A stretch of DNA of 17,597 nt from Acidobacteriota bacterium (GCA_019510535.1 JAEKKE010000085.1:1-17597), one strand, 5' to 3'; shown: positions 7,703 through 15,894, numbered from the stretch's first letter. The notes: generated by a model not told the origin, from the sequence alone. Made by a program: numbers and translations.

Positions 7703-9109
7703 ATGGCTGATTTGCAGGATCTTCCCGGTGCCCTCAGGTCCATTGCTGAAGACCCGCGTGTGACCGTGCGTCGTGGCGGGATGCCGGACAGGGCTGGGAA
7801 ATGCGTCGTCTACTGGATGCAGCGCGCTCAACGCGGCGTCGATAATCACGCACTCGACACGGCAATCGATCTGGGCAACGAACTCGGCCTGCCGGTCGTA
7901 GTGTACTTCGCCGCCATCTCGAACTTTCCGCATGCCAACCTGCGTCATTACTCCTTTCTTAACCAGGGACTGCGCGATGTTGAGCACGACCTGGCGGAGC
8001 GCAATGTAAGCTTTGTTGTTCGCCGTCCCCCGCATGAGGATCACCTGAAGTTCTTTGCTGAGGCGAAGGCCGCCATCGTCATCGGCGATGAGAACCCGAT
8101 GCGTGCACCAGAGAGCTGGCGCAGGCATATTGCACGGCAAATCGATATCCCGTTCTGGACGGTGGATGCCGATGTGGTTGTGCCTTCGCGATTGCTGGAA
8201 AAAGCTCAATATGGGGCCTATACGCTGAGGCCACGCGTACAAAAGTTATGGCCGCATTTCCTGAAGCCATACCGAAATCCCACTGCGCACCATGCCTGGA
8301 GGCATCCACGCGGACTGCAAGCGGAGAATCTGAATCTCGACATCACGAGGGGATGGAAAGACCTGGACCGCAGCGTCCTTCCCGTCGAGGAGTGGGCCGG
8401 AGGAACACACGCGGCGATGAAACGGCTGCGGCACTTCGTGCAGAAGATGCTTGCAGGGTATGAGCACGACCGCAGTCACCCGGAGCTGGATGGCAGCTCA
8501 CGGCTTTCGCCATACCTGCACTTTGGCCACATCGGACCGCTGACAATCGCGCTTGCCGTACAGGAGGCGGTGAAGAAAGAGCCCGGGTTAAAGTCCGCCT
8601 GCGACAGCTTCTTCAATGAGCTTCTGGTGTGGCGGGAGCTGGCGATCAATTACTGCTGGTTTCAGCATGACGTTTACGATTCGGACGCCGCAGCAGAGAA
8701 CTGGGCTAAGCAAACGATTGTGGAGCATGCCAGGGACGAACGGCCGCGCCTGTATTCCCTGGCGCAACTGGAGGCCGCCCGGACCCACGACGACCTGTGG
8801 AATGCGGCACAGCGCCAGATGCTTGACTTTGGGTGGATGCACAACGTCATGCGCATGTACTGGGCGAAAAAGATCCTGGAATGGTCGCCGAGCGTAAAGA
8901 TAGCGGTACGGCGAGGTATCCATCTCAACGACAAGTACTTCATCGACGGGCGCGATCCGAATGGATACGCCGGTATCGCCTGGGCGATGCTGGGAAAGTT
9001 CGACCGGCCGTGGAATGAGCGGCCTGTCTTTGGGAAGATCCGGTATATGTCGCGCGAATCTACCGGGCGGAAGTTTGACTCGAAACGATATATCCGGCAG
9101 ATAGGGTAG
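7703..9109 (+). CDS. phr: Class II CPD deoxyribodipyrimidine photolyase
   Basis: The 468-residue protein repairs cyclobutane pyrimidine dimers using FAD and light. An N-terminal Rossmann-like domain begins VVYWMQRAQR near residue 35. The C-terminal helical FAD domain has strong class II signatures: SRLSPYLHFGHIGP (266-279), ELLVWRELAINYC (306-318), THDDLWNAAQ (361-370), MRMYWAKKILEW (383-394), DGRDPNGYAG (415-424) and RPVFGKIRYMS (440-450). Length is normal for the class. The common class II GKMHGF motif here reads GWMHNV. ATG 7703 is preferred; an ATG 30 bases earlier lies inside the terminator hairpin. No Shine-Dalgarno sequence precedes either, so the message may be leaderless or weakly translated. 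It is functionally unrelated to the oxidase operon. Confidence 0.95.
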   Translation: MADLQDLPGALRSIAEDPRVTVRRGGMPDRAGKCVVYWMQRAQRGVDNHALDTAIDLGNELGLPVVVYFAAISNFPHANLRHYSFLNQGLRDVEHDLAERNVSFVVRRPPHEDHLKFFAEAKAAIVIGDENPMRAPESWRRHIARQIDIPFWTVDADVVVPSRLLEKAQYGAYTLRPRVQKLWPHFLKPYRNPTAHHAWRHPRGLQAENLNLDITRGWKDLDRSVLPVEEWAGGTHAAMKRLRHFVQKMLAGYEHDRSHPELDGSSRLSPYLHFGHIGPLTIALAVQEAVKKEPGLKSACDSFFNELLVWRELAINYCWFQHDVYDSDAAAENWAKQTIVEHARDERPRLYSLAQLEAARTHDDLWNAAQRQMLDFGWMHNVMRMYWAKKILEWSPSVKIAVRRGIHLNDKYFIDGRDPNGYAGIAWAMLGKFDRPWNERPVFGKIRYMSRESTGRKFDSKRYIRQIG

Positions 9110-9182
9110 AAAATTCGGACCGGATGCTACTCATTACCGAGTCGAAAAAGCAATAATTACGTCTAAGGGTTTATCGGTCACT

Positions 9183-10157
9183 ATGGCGAAGTATTTGATT
9201 ACAGGAGCAGCCGGCTTTATCGGATCGCATCTGACGGAAGCGTTAGTTGCCCGCGGAGAGCAGGTCCGGGCGCTCGACAATTTTGCTACTGGACGGCGCG
9301 AGAATCTCGCGGCGGTTATGGATGGGATCGACTTCGTCGAAGCCGACCTTTGTGACGCCGATGCCGTGATGAAGGCGTGCGAGGGCGTGGACTACATCTT
9401 TCACGAGGGAGCCTTGCCCTCGGTGCCGCGATCGGTCAAGAAGCCGCGGCCGAGCCACGAAACCAATATCAACGGCACCTTCAACCTGCTGGAAGCGGCG
9501 CGTGCGAACAACGTGAAGCGCGTGGTCTATGCCGCTTCGTCATCCGCCTATGGCAATCAGCCCGGATTCCCTCGGGTTGAGAGCATGAAGCCGCAGCCAA
9601 TTGCACCGTATCCGGTGCAAAAATTGGCAGGTGAGCTCTATATGCAGAGCTACTGGCAGGTCTATGGCCTGGAGACGGTGTGCCTGCGTTACTTCAATAT
9701 CTTCGGTCCGCGTCAGGTGCCGGACTCGCCGTACTCCGGTGTGATGGCGAAGTTTACGCTGCAGATGATGCAGGGCGAGCGGCCGCTGATCTTTGGTGAT
9801 GGCGAGCAGGGCCGTGACTTTACCTACATTGATAACGCTGTCCATGCCAATCTGCTGGCCATGTCAGCGCCGGCGGAGAAGGTAGCGGGCCGGGTTTTCA
9901 ACGTGGCATGTGGAGAACGGCACACCCTCAATGAGACTTATGCCGTGATCGCGCATCTATTGAACTATGCTGAGTCCCCTCAGTATGGGCCGGAGCGCAC
10001 CGGTGACGTCCGGGATTCGCTGGCAGATATTACCGCCGCGAAAAATGCATTTGGTTATAGCCCCGTTGTCGGGTTTGAAGAAGGCCTGCGACGCACGATC
10101 GCCTGGTATTTGAGCAGTGCGTATTCGGAAAAAACAGAGGCACTCGTAAGAGGTTAA
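9183..10157 (+). CDS. NAD-dependent nucleotide-sugar epimerase, WbpP/TviC/GalE-like (extended SDR)
   Basis: The 324-residue protein is an extended short-chain dehydrogenase/reductase. The NAD-binding motif GAAGFIG is at 8-14, DNFATGRRENL follows the second strand at 32-42, and the catalytic YPVQK (Tyr143, Lys147) is preceded by SSSAYG at 119-124. The substrate-side motifs LPSVPRSV (78-85) and RYFNIFGPRQ (169-178) resemble UDP-GlcNAc 4-epimerases such as WbpP and TviC more than Escherichia coli GalE. It would interconvert the C4 configuration of UDP-sugars. The neighbouring gene encodes a UDP-sugar 6-dehydrogenase, the same pairing as WbpP/WbpA and TviC/TviB, so the two probably supply UDP-GalNAcA or a related uronic acid. 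Start ATG has AAGGG about 13 bases upstream. Substrate is inferred, not read from sequence. Confidence 0.88.
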   Translation: MAKYLITGAAGFIGSHLTEALVARGEQVRALDNFATGRRENLAAVMDGIDFVEADLCDADAVMKACEGVDYIFHEGALPSVPRSVKKPRPSHETNINGTFNLLEAARANNVKRVVYAASSSAYGNQPGFPRVESMKPQPIAPYPVQKLAGELYMQSYWQVYGLETVCLRYFNIFGPRQVPDSPYSGVMAKFTLQMMQGERPLIFGDGEQGRDFTYIDNAVHANLLAMSAPAEKVAGRVFNVACGERHTLNETYAVIAHLLNYAESPQYGPERTGDVRDSLADITAAKNAFGYSPVVGFEEGLRRTIAWYLSSAYSEKTEALVRG

Positions 10158-10173
10158 AGGGAGATTCTGGTAA

Positions 10174-11577
10174 GTGACCCCACTCCATATCATTCGTAAG
10201 GCGGTCGCACCCGAAGCTGCGACACTTGATGCCTGGAAAGATCGTATTGCCAGCCGCGAAGCAAAGGTCGGAATTGTAGGTCTTGGTTATGTTGGTCTGC
10301 CGCTGGCGCTGCTGTTCAGTGACGAACGTTTTGCGGTTACCGGGTTTGATGTCGATCCGCTGAAGGTCGATTTTCTCAACAAGGGCAAATCGTACATTCA
10401 CCGCATTGAAGCCGAGAGCATTCAGGCAGCGCAGAAGAACGGCTTTGTCGCGACCGCGGATTTCTCTGAGGCACGTTACCTCGACGCAATTCTGATCTGC
10501 GTTCCGACGCCGATTGACGACCATAGCGCTCCGGATATGAGCTACGTCGTCAACACCATTGAGGCACTGGCGCCGCATCTTCACGCCGGTCAGCTGGTGG
10601 TGCTGGAGAGCACGACTTATCCGGGAACGACAGAAGAGATTATTGCTGCCACCATCGACCGTATCGGCGAAGAGACCGATGTGCAGGTACTGCGTGATCG
10701 GCACTCGCAAGAGGCGGAGACGCCGCAAGAGCTGGATGGCGTGATGGTTGCCTTCTCTCCGGAGCGCGAAGATCCAGGCAATACCGATGTGGAGCGGCAC
10801 GATATCCCCAAAGTGATCGGCGGTATCGATCGCCGTGCCTCTGAAGCTGCCGAGGTTCTCTATGCCAGCATCTTCCGTCGCACGGTGCGTGTTTCTACAC
10901 CCGCCACGGCCGAGATGACCAAGCTGCTCGAAAACATCTACCGTTGTGTGAACATCGCCATGGTGAACGAGCTCAAGCAGCTTTGCATGCGCATGGGCAT
11001 CGACATCTGGGAGGTGATCGATGCAGCAGCGACCAAACCCTTTGGCTTCCAGGCCTTCTATCCTGGGCCAGGTATTGGCGGCCATTGCATCCCTGTCGAT
11101 CCGTTCTACCTCTCGTGGAAGGCGAAGGAGTATCACTTCTCCACGCGCTTTATCGAGCTTGCCGGCGAAGTAAATCGCAGCATGCCGGAGCATGTGATCC
11201 GCAGCGTGGTGAATGCGCTGAACGATCAGGGCAAGTCCATCAAGGGCGCAAAGGTGCTGATGCTCGGCCTGGCGTACAAGAAAGACATCGACGACCTGCG
11301 CGAATCGCCTTCGCTGCCCATCTACGAGATGCTGGAGAAGAAGGGCGCCGAGGTACGTTACAACGATCCCTTCTTCCCGCGCGTGGGATCAGGGCGTAAG
11401 TACTGGCTGAACACCGAGAGCGCTCCTTTGGAGAACCTTGGCCAGTACGATTGCGTGGTGATCGTGACGGACCACTCCGCCTACGATTTCGAGAAGATCG
11501 TTGCCGAATCCAGGCTAGTAGTGGATACACGCAATGCAACGCGCGGCATCCGTTCCCCGAAGATCTATCACTGCTAA
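10174..11577 (+). CDS. UDP-N-acetylglucosamine/UDP-glucose 6-dehydrogenase, WbpA/TviB-like
   Basis: The 467-residue protein oxidises the C6 of a UDP-sugar to a carboxylate using NAD. It has the NAD-binding segment VGIVGLGYVGLPLA (32-45), the STTYPGTT strand (146-153), FSPEREDPGN (194-203), the central helix KLLENIYRCVNIAMVNEL, and the catalytic Cys305 in GGHCIPVDP. The signature FQAFYPGPGIGGHC matches UDP-GlcNAc dehydrogenases (WbpA type) better than UDP-glucose dehydrogenases. The N terminus extends about 30 residues before the first strand. The stretch between TTEE and AFSPER is longer than I recall for WbpA by roughly 18 residues. The GTG start has AAAGGGAG about 10 bases upstream and lies 16 bases after the epimerase stop, so the two form an operon for surface polysaccharide precursor synthesis. 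Confidence 0.9.
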   Translation: MTPLHIIRKAVAPEAATLDAWKDRIASREAKVGIVGLGYVGLPLALLFSDERFAVTGFDVDPLKVDFLNKGKSYIHRIEAESIQAAQKNGFVATADFSEARYLDAILICVPTPIDDHSAPDMSYVVNTIEALAPHLHAGQLVVLESTTYPGTTEEIIAATIDRIGEETDVQVLRDRHSQEAETPQELDGVMVAFSPEREDPGNTDVERHDIPKVIGGIDRRASEAAEVLYASIFRRTVRVSTPATAEMTKLLENIYRCVNIAMVNELKQLCMRMGIDIWEVIDAAATKPFGFQAFYPGPGIGGHCIPVDPFYLSWKAKEYHFSTRFIELAGEVNRSMPEHVIRSVVNALNDQGKSIKGAKVLMLGLAYKKDIDDLRESPSLPIYEMLEKKGAEVRYNDPFFPRVGSGRKYWLNTESAPLENLGQYDCVVIVTDHSAYDFEKIVAESRLVVDTRNATRGIRSPKIYHC

Positions 11578-11601
11578 GACTGCAGCAGGTTGAAATAAGA
11601 G

Positions 11602-11631
11602 ATGCGACGGCGAAGCCGTCGCATTTTCTTT
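11602..11631. terminator. Intrinsic terminator between convergent genes
   Basis: ATGCGACGGC and GCCGTCGCAT (11602-11611, 11615-11624) form a perfect 10-base-pair stem around a GAA loop, followed by TTTCTTT. It follows the dehydrogenase stop by 24 bases and ends just before the stop of the convergent minus strand gene. The reverse strand has a poorer T run, so it acts mainly for the + strand but may serve both. Confidence 0.85.
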
Positions 11632-11636
11632 GCCCT

Positions 11637-12356
11637 CTAGTTTCCGAGTGCTTCGAAGGGACGATTCAGAATTGGATATTGCTTCCAGTCTTTGTAGTCG
11701 AAGTGCCACCACTCCGTTGGATTGACCTGGAAGCCCTGCTTCTCCATCGCGTGGCGCAGGGTGCTTCGCCGGCTGCGTTCTTCCTCGGTTCCTCCACTGT
11801 AGTTGGCGTAGGCGCGTTCCGTCATCTCGTCATAGCCGCTGGGCATGGCGACCTCTGTTCCGGTCTTGAGGTCGTAGAGCGAAAGGTCGATGGCGCAGCC
11901 GCGGTTATGCTTTGAGCCGACTTTGGGATCGGCGACAAAGATCTTCAGGTTGTCCGGCGTGGCGTCCCAGAACATGCGGGTGATGTACCAGGGGCGGTAG
12001 GCATCGTGGATGATGAGGCCATAGCCCAGCGGTCGCAGCTCCTGGCTTGCCCGCACGAGAGCTTCCGCAGCGGGTCTCTGAAGAAAAGCGCGCGCCTGTG
12101 TGTAAACAGGTGTTCCCAGGAAGTTGTCCGCGGTGGCATAGCGGATGTCGAGCTTGATCGTCGGGTCGCGCCTTACCAGCTCGGTGAGGTCCGGCTGCAG
12201 GAAGGCGCCTTCTTCGTGGGGAGGCTGGGCCGCCAATGCCTCCTTGCGGAGCTCTTCGACCGGACGCAGAGGCGCGATCTTGAAGACCGGTGATTGAGCC
12301 AGCGCCGAGGACAATGCGACCACGCAACAGGCAGCGCACCAAAGAAAGCGTTTCAT
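11637..12356 (-). CDS. Secreted D-alanyl-D-alanine dipeptidase, VanX/DdpX-like (peptidase M15)
   Basis: The 239-residue protein has a signal peptide (residues 1-20, cut at ALA-Q) and an M15D dipeptidase domain. Zinc ligands are His150 and Asp157 in SKHNRGCAIDLSLYD and His218 in EWWHFD; Glu215 is the catalytic base, and Arg121 in DAYRPW matches the transition-state arginine of VanX. Such enzymes split D-Ala-D-Ala. Exported housekeeping versions act in peptidoglycan turnover rather than vancomycin resistance, and no vanH, vanA or vanRS gene is nearby. The frame extends 33 residues upstream, but ATG 12356 gives a proper signal peptide. It lies 43 bases after the acyltransferase stop on the same strand, a probable two-gene unit. 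The ribosome-binding site is weak. Confidence 0.9.
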   Translation of the reverse strand: MKRFLWCAACCVVALSSALAQSPVFKIAPLRPVEELRKEALAAQPPHEEGAFLQPDLTELVRRDPTIKLDIRYATADNFLGTPVYTQARAFLQRPAAEALVRASQELRPLGYGLIIHDAYRPWYITRMFWDATPDNLKIFVADPKVGSKHNRGCAIDLSLYDLKTGTEVAMPSGYDEMTERAYANYSGGTEEERSRRSTLRHAMEKQGFQVNPTEWWHFDYKDWKQYPILNRPFEALGN

Positions 12357-12399
12357 GATCCAGATGGTGTCATGACAGAAGCGCAAGAGCAATGCCGTT

Positions 12400-13548
12400 T
12401 CAAGAAGCCTTTGAGAGGAAGCGACGGCTGAGCCAGCGGCGGACCGGTTCGTCATAGAGCTTCAAACAGGCATATGCGATCGACACGGCTGCAATCACAA
12501 GGACTACCCCCCAGATCGCTCCGCGAGCAGGTGGAACTTTATCCTGCACTACCCACGCGGTGTAGATGTAGATCAGCGGATAGTGCGTGATGTAAAGCGG
12601 GTAAGAGAGGTCTCCAAAGAAACGGGCGATGCGAATCGATGGACCGTCGACGCGCTTTTCTCCAGCCCCAATCGCAACGATGATGGGGAACAGAACGACG
12701 ACACACAGAAGGTCATAGATCCCGTTGACCCAGAGGTGTTGTGCTCCACCGAATCGCGGTAAGGCAAGCCCTGCTACCAGAAGCAGCGTGCAGATGCCGA
12801 AGGGAGCCCGAGTATGAATTCGCTTTCCCACACGCATCAACAGCATGCCTGCAAGGAACGGAAACAATAGGCGTGCGAAGCCGATGTGAAGCTGCGCCGC
12901 ATTGATCGACCAGCCGCCGATCAGATCGCCACGCGGCCCGAAGATCGCGACCTGTCCAAGAAAGATCCCTGCAAGCAATACCAGTATCGCGAGAACTCGA
13001 TTCGAGAGCTTGCGAAGGCCGATAGCATACGCAATATTTGCGACGTATTCGAAGAACAGTGACCATGCCGGGCCGTCGAGGGGATGCATCTCGCTCCAGC
13101 CGCGAATATCCAGGGAGACCGGCAATGGAAGCAGCGTACAACCCAGCAGCATAACGAGCAGCATCTTCGATACCGGCGTCGCGTTCACCAGCGGAAACAT
13201 GCTGCCGCCCTGGAAGTAGAAGAGCGCCGCACCGATCAGGCTCCCCATAACGACCATGGGCTGCAGCCGGATGAGGCGCCGCTTATAGAACTCCCATTGC
13301 GACATGCGGCTCCAACGATCGTCGTAGGCATAGGCAATGACGAAGCCGGAAAGCAGGAAGAAGAAATCGACCGCCAGGTAGCCATGGTTGATGATCTGCT
13401 TGATCGGATTCCCGTCGGCGTATGCCTCGAAGGTGTGGAAGATCACGACCATCAGGGATGCGACACCCCGCAAGCCGTCCAGGACGATGTAATGACTTTT
13501 CGCGGGTGCAATGGCCGTTGTGGACGTCGCGGTTAATGTCGTATTCAT
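12400..13548 (-). CDS. Membrane acyltransferase, acyltransferase-3 (OafA/YrhL) family
   Basis: The 382-residue protein has about ten membrane segments and the family start signature: LDGLRGVASLMVVIFH at 23-38, with Arg27 and the presumed catalytic His38, then HGYLAVDFFFLLSGFVIAY at 55-73. RRLIRLQP (90-97) and LYITHYPL, in the C-terminal third, are also typical. These proteins move acyl groups, usually acetyl, from a cytoplasmic donor to sugars of O-antigen, exopolysaccharide, peptidoglycan or antibiotics. No fused SGNH domain is present. The acceptor cannot be told from sequence. The nearby sugar-nucleotide genes on the other strand and the dipeptidase behind it suggest an envelope glycan. 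Start ATG at 13546-13548 has a weak GGAA about nine bases upstream. Confidence 0.92.
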   Translation of the reverse strand: MNTTLTATSTTAIAPAKSHYIVLDGLRGVASLMVVIFHTFEAYADGNPIKQIINHGYLAVDFFFLLSGFVIAYAYDDRWSRMSQWEFYKRRLIRLQPMVVMGSLIGAALFYFQGGSMFPLVNATPVSKMLLVMLLGCTLLPLPVSLDIRGWSEMHPLDGPAWSLFFEYVANIAYAIGLRKLSNRVLAILVLLAGIFLGQVAIFGPRGDLIGGWSINAAQLHIGFARLLFPFLAGMLLMRVGKRIHTRAPFGICTLLLVAGLALPRFGGAQHLWVNGIYDLLCVVVLFPIIVAIGAGEKRVDGPSIRIARFFGDLSYPLYITHYPLIYIYTAWVVQDKVPPARGAIWGVVLVIAAVSIAYACLKLYDEPVRRWLSRRFLSKAS

Positions 13549-13861
13549 TCGGCGTGTTCCATGGTTACATACGTAATCGGAAACCGGCCAGAAAACCGGC
13601 AGATGTAAGTTGATGAAAAAGCAGGGCCGAGTGGTCCATCACAAAAAGCTAAGACATTCCTCGTAACCCCCGATGTAGGTGAGCCCCTATAGTCGGGCTG
13701 AACCACAACAGGTTTCGCATCTCTCTCCACACAACACATGGGCAATCTGCGTTCAGCACCTACGCGGAGATTCCGCCATGCGCTGCCGGCCTTGCGTCGG
13801 CTGGAGAAAGCGCAAATTTTGACTCCAGGAAAGTTGAACGATCGAAGGCAGGTCCATCCCC
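13549..13861. other. Divergent intergenic region (313 bases), no convincing gene
   Basis: This region separates the minus strand acyltransferase from the + strand di-heme protein, so promoters for both should lie here. No confident -35/-10 pair was seen in either direction. It holds CCGGCC and ACCGG motifs near 13588-13604 and an imperfect hairpin at 13669-13697. Short frames crossing it have no coding character. Confidence 0.6.
13669..13697. repeat. Imperfect inverted repeat in the divergent promoter region
   Basis: CCCGA (13669-13673) pairs with TCGGG (13693-13697), and inside it TAGG (13676-13679) pairs with CCTA (13686-13689) around the loop TGAGCC. It could be an operator or an RNA hairpin in a 5' leader; its function is unknown. 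Confidence 0.4.
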
Positions 13862-15367
13862 ATGACTGATATTCGTAGACCGTTTGTAGTACTTATTTTC
13901 CTTGTTTCCCTCAACCTTCATGCCCAATTTCGCGAGTTCTCATTCCGAGCGAAAGATCCGGGCCCACGCCCCAACCCAACTTCTGCCATTCCCAACCCGG
14001 TAGCCGGGCTCAACGCAAACGAAATCTCGCTTTTTGCCGAGAGCCTGCTGCGCGTCTCGGAACTCGAAGGCACCTGTGACACGTGTGCGCAGCAGCCTCA
14101 GGGAGTTCTTCCGGTCGACCCGGACCCGCAAAATCCGTTTTCTCCCCTCGCTATAGTCAACTCGGCCGGTATGGGACCGAGATTCAATGCCGATCAATGC
14201 TTCATCTGCCACTTCCAACCGATGATTGGCGGCAGCGCTACGCGGAAGAATGTTGCGTTTACGGTCGCGAACCGCATGGGTGCGACCAATACGATTCCAG
14301 CCTTTGAAGAACGGGACGGAGCTTTCCGTGAAGTGCGATTCAAGTTCAACACCGACGGCAGCAGAGACGGCGGTGTCCATCAGCTGTTCACGGTAGCAGG
14401 GCGCTCCGATGCACCTGCGTGCAAACTCAAACAACCGGACTTTGACCACGAAATTCGAAGGAACAACCTTTCCTATCGCATCCCGCTGCAGCTGTTCGGT
14501 CTGGGCCTGATCGAATCGATTCAGGATTCGGCGATTCGCGCGAACATGAACTCCGATCGCGATCTGAAGCGCTTTCTGGGAATTGAAGGCCATCCGAACA
14601 TGGTTCCCAACAACGGAACCATCAGCCGGTTTGGCTGGAAGGCGCAGAATGCTTCTCTGACCGTTTTTGCGGGAGAGGCTTACAACGTGGAGATGGGCAT
14701 TAGCAATGATCTTTTCCCCATCACTCACTCTGAGGACAGCGAGTGCAACCTCTCCTATGAGCCTTTCGATGTGCCGCGCACTGACGATCTCTCGTACAAC
14801 AATCCGCTCAAGATCATGCCGGCGTGGCTGATGTTTACCGAGTTCATGCGCTTCGTTGACGCTCCCTCGCTCGGCGCGCAGACTGAGTCGGCAAAACGAG
14901 GTGAGAAACTCTTCCGCGAAGTCGGATGCGCTTTATGCCATACACCTTCCTTTGAAACACCGGGTGTGGCGAATCCTGGATCTCCTTCGGAAGAGATCGG
15001 TCCCCAGACGGTCGCTCTCCGGGGCCGGAAAGTTAATCTTTACTCGGACCTGTTGGTGCACCACATGGGTGCAACTCTTGCCGACAATATCGTGCAGGGT
15101 GATGCCGGTCCGGACGAGTTCCGCACGACGCCACTCTGGGGACTAGGCCAGCGCATCTTCTTTCTCCACGATGGACGTACCGACGATCTCATGGTGGCCG
15201 TTCAAGACCACTTCTCTCATGCCGGCTCGGATGGAGGCGACAATCCATCCAGAGACCGCGATTCCACGCGCTACGCTCCCTCGGAAGCGAACACGGTAGT
15301 TCGACGGTTCAATGGGCTCTCAGAGAGAGACAAACAGTCCGTTCTGGACTTTCTGCGGTCACTGTAG
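13862..15367 (+). CDS. Secreted di-heme oxidoreductase (DHOR/DUF1111 family, putative peroxidase-like)
   Basis: The 501-residue protein begins with a signal peptide (about 1-22, cut near HA-Q). It has two heme c sites: CFICH at 113-117, inside GMGPRFNADQCFICHFQPMIGGS, a hallmark of the family, and CALCH at 356-360. The late segment TTPLWGLGQRIFFLHDGRTDDL (423-443) is also characteristic. These proteins relate to the MauG/cytochrome c peroxidase group; activity is mostly unproven and old 'thiol oxidoreductase' labels are weakly supported. A TCDTC motif at 71-75 plus Cys187 and Cys295 offer possible disulfides in the periplasm. The Pro-rich stretch after the signal peptide is a linker. No strong ribosome-binding site precedes ATG 13862 (AGGCAGG is rather far). 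The next gene begins 14 bases after the stop. Confidence 0.9.
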   Translation: MTDIRRPFVVLIFLVSLNLHAQFREFSFRAKDPGPRPNPTSAIPNPVAGLNANEISLFAESLLRVSELEGTCDTCAQQPQGVLPVDPDPQNPFSPLAIVNSAGMGPRFNADQCFICHFQPMIGGSATRKNVAFTVANRMGATNTIPAFEERDGAFREVRFKFNTDGSRDGGVHQLFTVAGRSDAPACKLKQPDFDHEIRRNNLSYRIPLQLFGLGLIESIQDSAIRANMNSDRDLKRFLGIEGHPNMVPNNGTISRFGWKAQNASLTVFAGEAYNVEMGISNDLFPITHSEDSECNLSYEPFDVPRTDDLSYNNPLKIMPAWLMFTEFMRFVDAPSLGAQTESAKRGEKLFREVGCALCHTPSFETPGVANPGSPSEEIGPQTVALRGRKVNLYSDLLVHHMGATLADNIVQGDAGPDEFRTTPLWGLGQRIFFLHDGRTDDLMVAVQDHFSHAGSDGGDNPSRDRDSTRYAPSEANTVVRRFNGLSERDKQSVLDFLRSL

Positions 15368-15373
15368 AGGGAG
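15368..15373 (+). promoter_or_regulatory. Ribosome-binding site favouring ATG 15382
   Basis: AGGGAG is eight bases before ATG 15382 but only two before ATG 15376, so the second ATG is the better start of the downstream gene. Confidence 0.65.
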
Positions 15374-15381
15374 AAATGGGC

Positions 15382-15894
15382 ATGAAACTTACCCATATCG
15401 CTACGATGGCCGTGCTGCTGGCGTGCTCCACGATTCTCGGCGCCGTGGATCCATTTCTTGGAAAGTGGATCATGGACACAAAAATGTCAAAGTATACGGT
15501 CGGCCTTCCCGAGGCCATGACCATCGAAATGAAGGAGACGAAAGAAGGGGTGCATTACCACTCGGAGACGCATCTGAGGGACGGTATCTCTTTCACCGCA
15601 GATTACGTTGCCCGATATGATGGACGACCGGTGATCGTGTCTGGCGGGAAGGGCATGCTCCTGCCAGTTTCAACAAAGCGCGTTAGCCCTTCTGAAATGA
15701 TTGCGCAGTACACCCGTGGGGGACGGGCGGTGGCGACAAGCCACCGCGCTGTCTCACCGGATGGTCAGACGATGACAATCACGACGACCTCTACCGACGG
15801 AAGCGGCAATGCCGTCACCAATGTCGGGGTCTACCGCAAGACAATCCAGTCAAAGAGCGCCGGTTTGGATACGTCTGCGCAGGAGCTGCACTAA
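15382..15894 (+). CDS. Small secreted protein of unknown function, lipocalin-like beta-rich
   Basis: I do not recognise a named function. The 170-residue protein (from ATG 15382) has a signal peptide of about 20 residues (AVLLACSTILGA). The rest begins DPFLGKWIMDTKMSKY and alternates short polar strands, ending SPDGQTMTITTTSTDGSGNAV and VGVYRK. The opening GKW and a run of antiparallel-type strands suggest a small beta-barrel. Similar secreted proteins with a 'GTW..D..KS' opening and a 'DGKTMT.T..G' close are, from memory, frequent in Acidobacteria and annotated as hypothetical. It lies 14 bases after the di-heme oxidoreductase gene and shares its exported location, so the two are probably co-transcribed and may act together. 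Confidence 0.82.
   Translation: MKLTHIATMAVLLACSTILGAVDPFLGKWIMDTKMSKYTVGLPEAMTIEMKETKEGVHYHSETHLRDGISFTADYVARYDGRPVIVSGGKGMLLPVSTKRVSPSEMIAQYTRGGRAVATSHRAVSPDGQTMTITTTSTDGSGNAVTNVGVYRKTIQSKSAGLDTSAQELH

Noticed and set aside
9110..9182. Possible promoter before the epimerase (AATAAT near 9155)
   Set aside because: One -10-like hexamer was seen, but no acceptable -35 at 16-18 bases, so it is not listed as a feature.
10030..11193. Minus strand frame opposite the UDP-sugar dehydrogenase
   Set aside because: No family resemblance; the + strand gene has its NAD motif and catalytic cysteine intact.
11451..11915. Plus strand frame crossing the convergent junction
   Set aside because: It runs through the terminator hairpin and antisense to the dipeptidase, with no ribosome-binding site or motif.
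11637..12356. Vancomycin resistance gene vanX
   Set aside because: The protein has a signal peptide and no vanH, vanA or vanRS neighbours, so a peptidoglycan-turnover dipeptidase is more likely.
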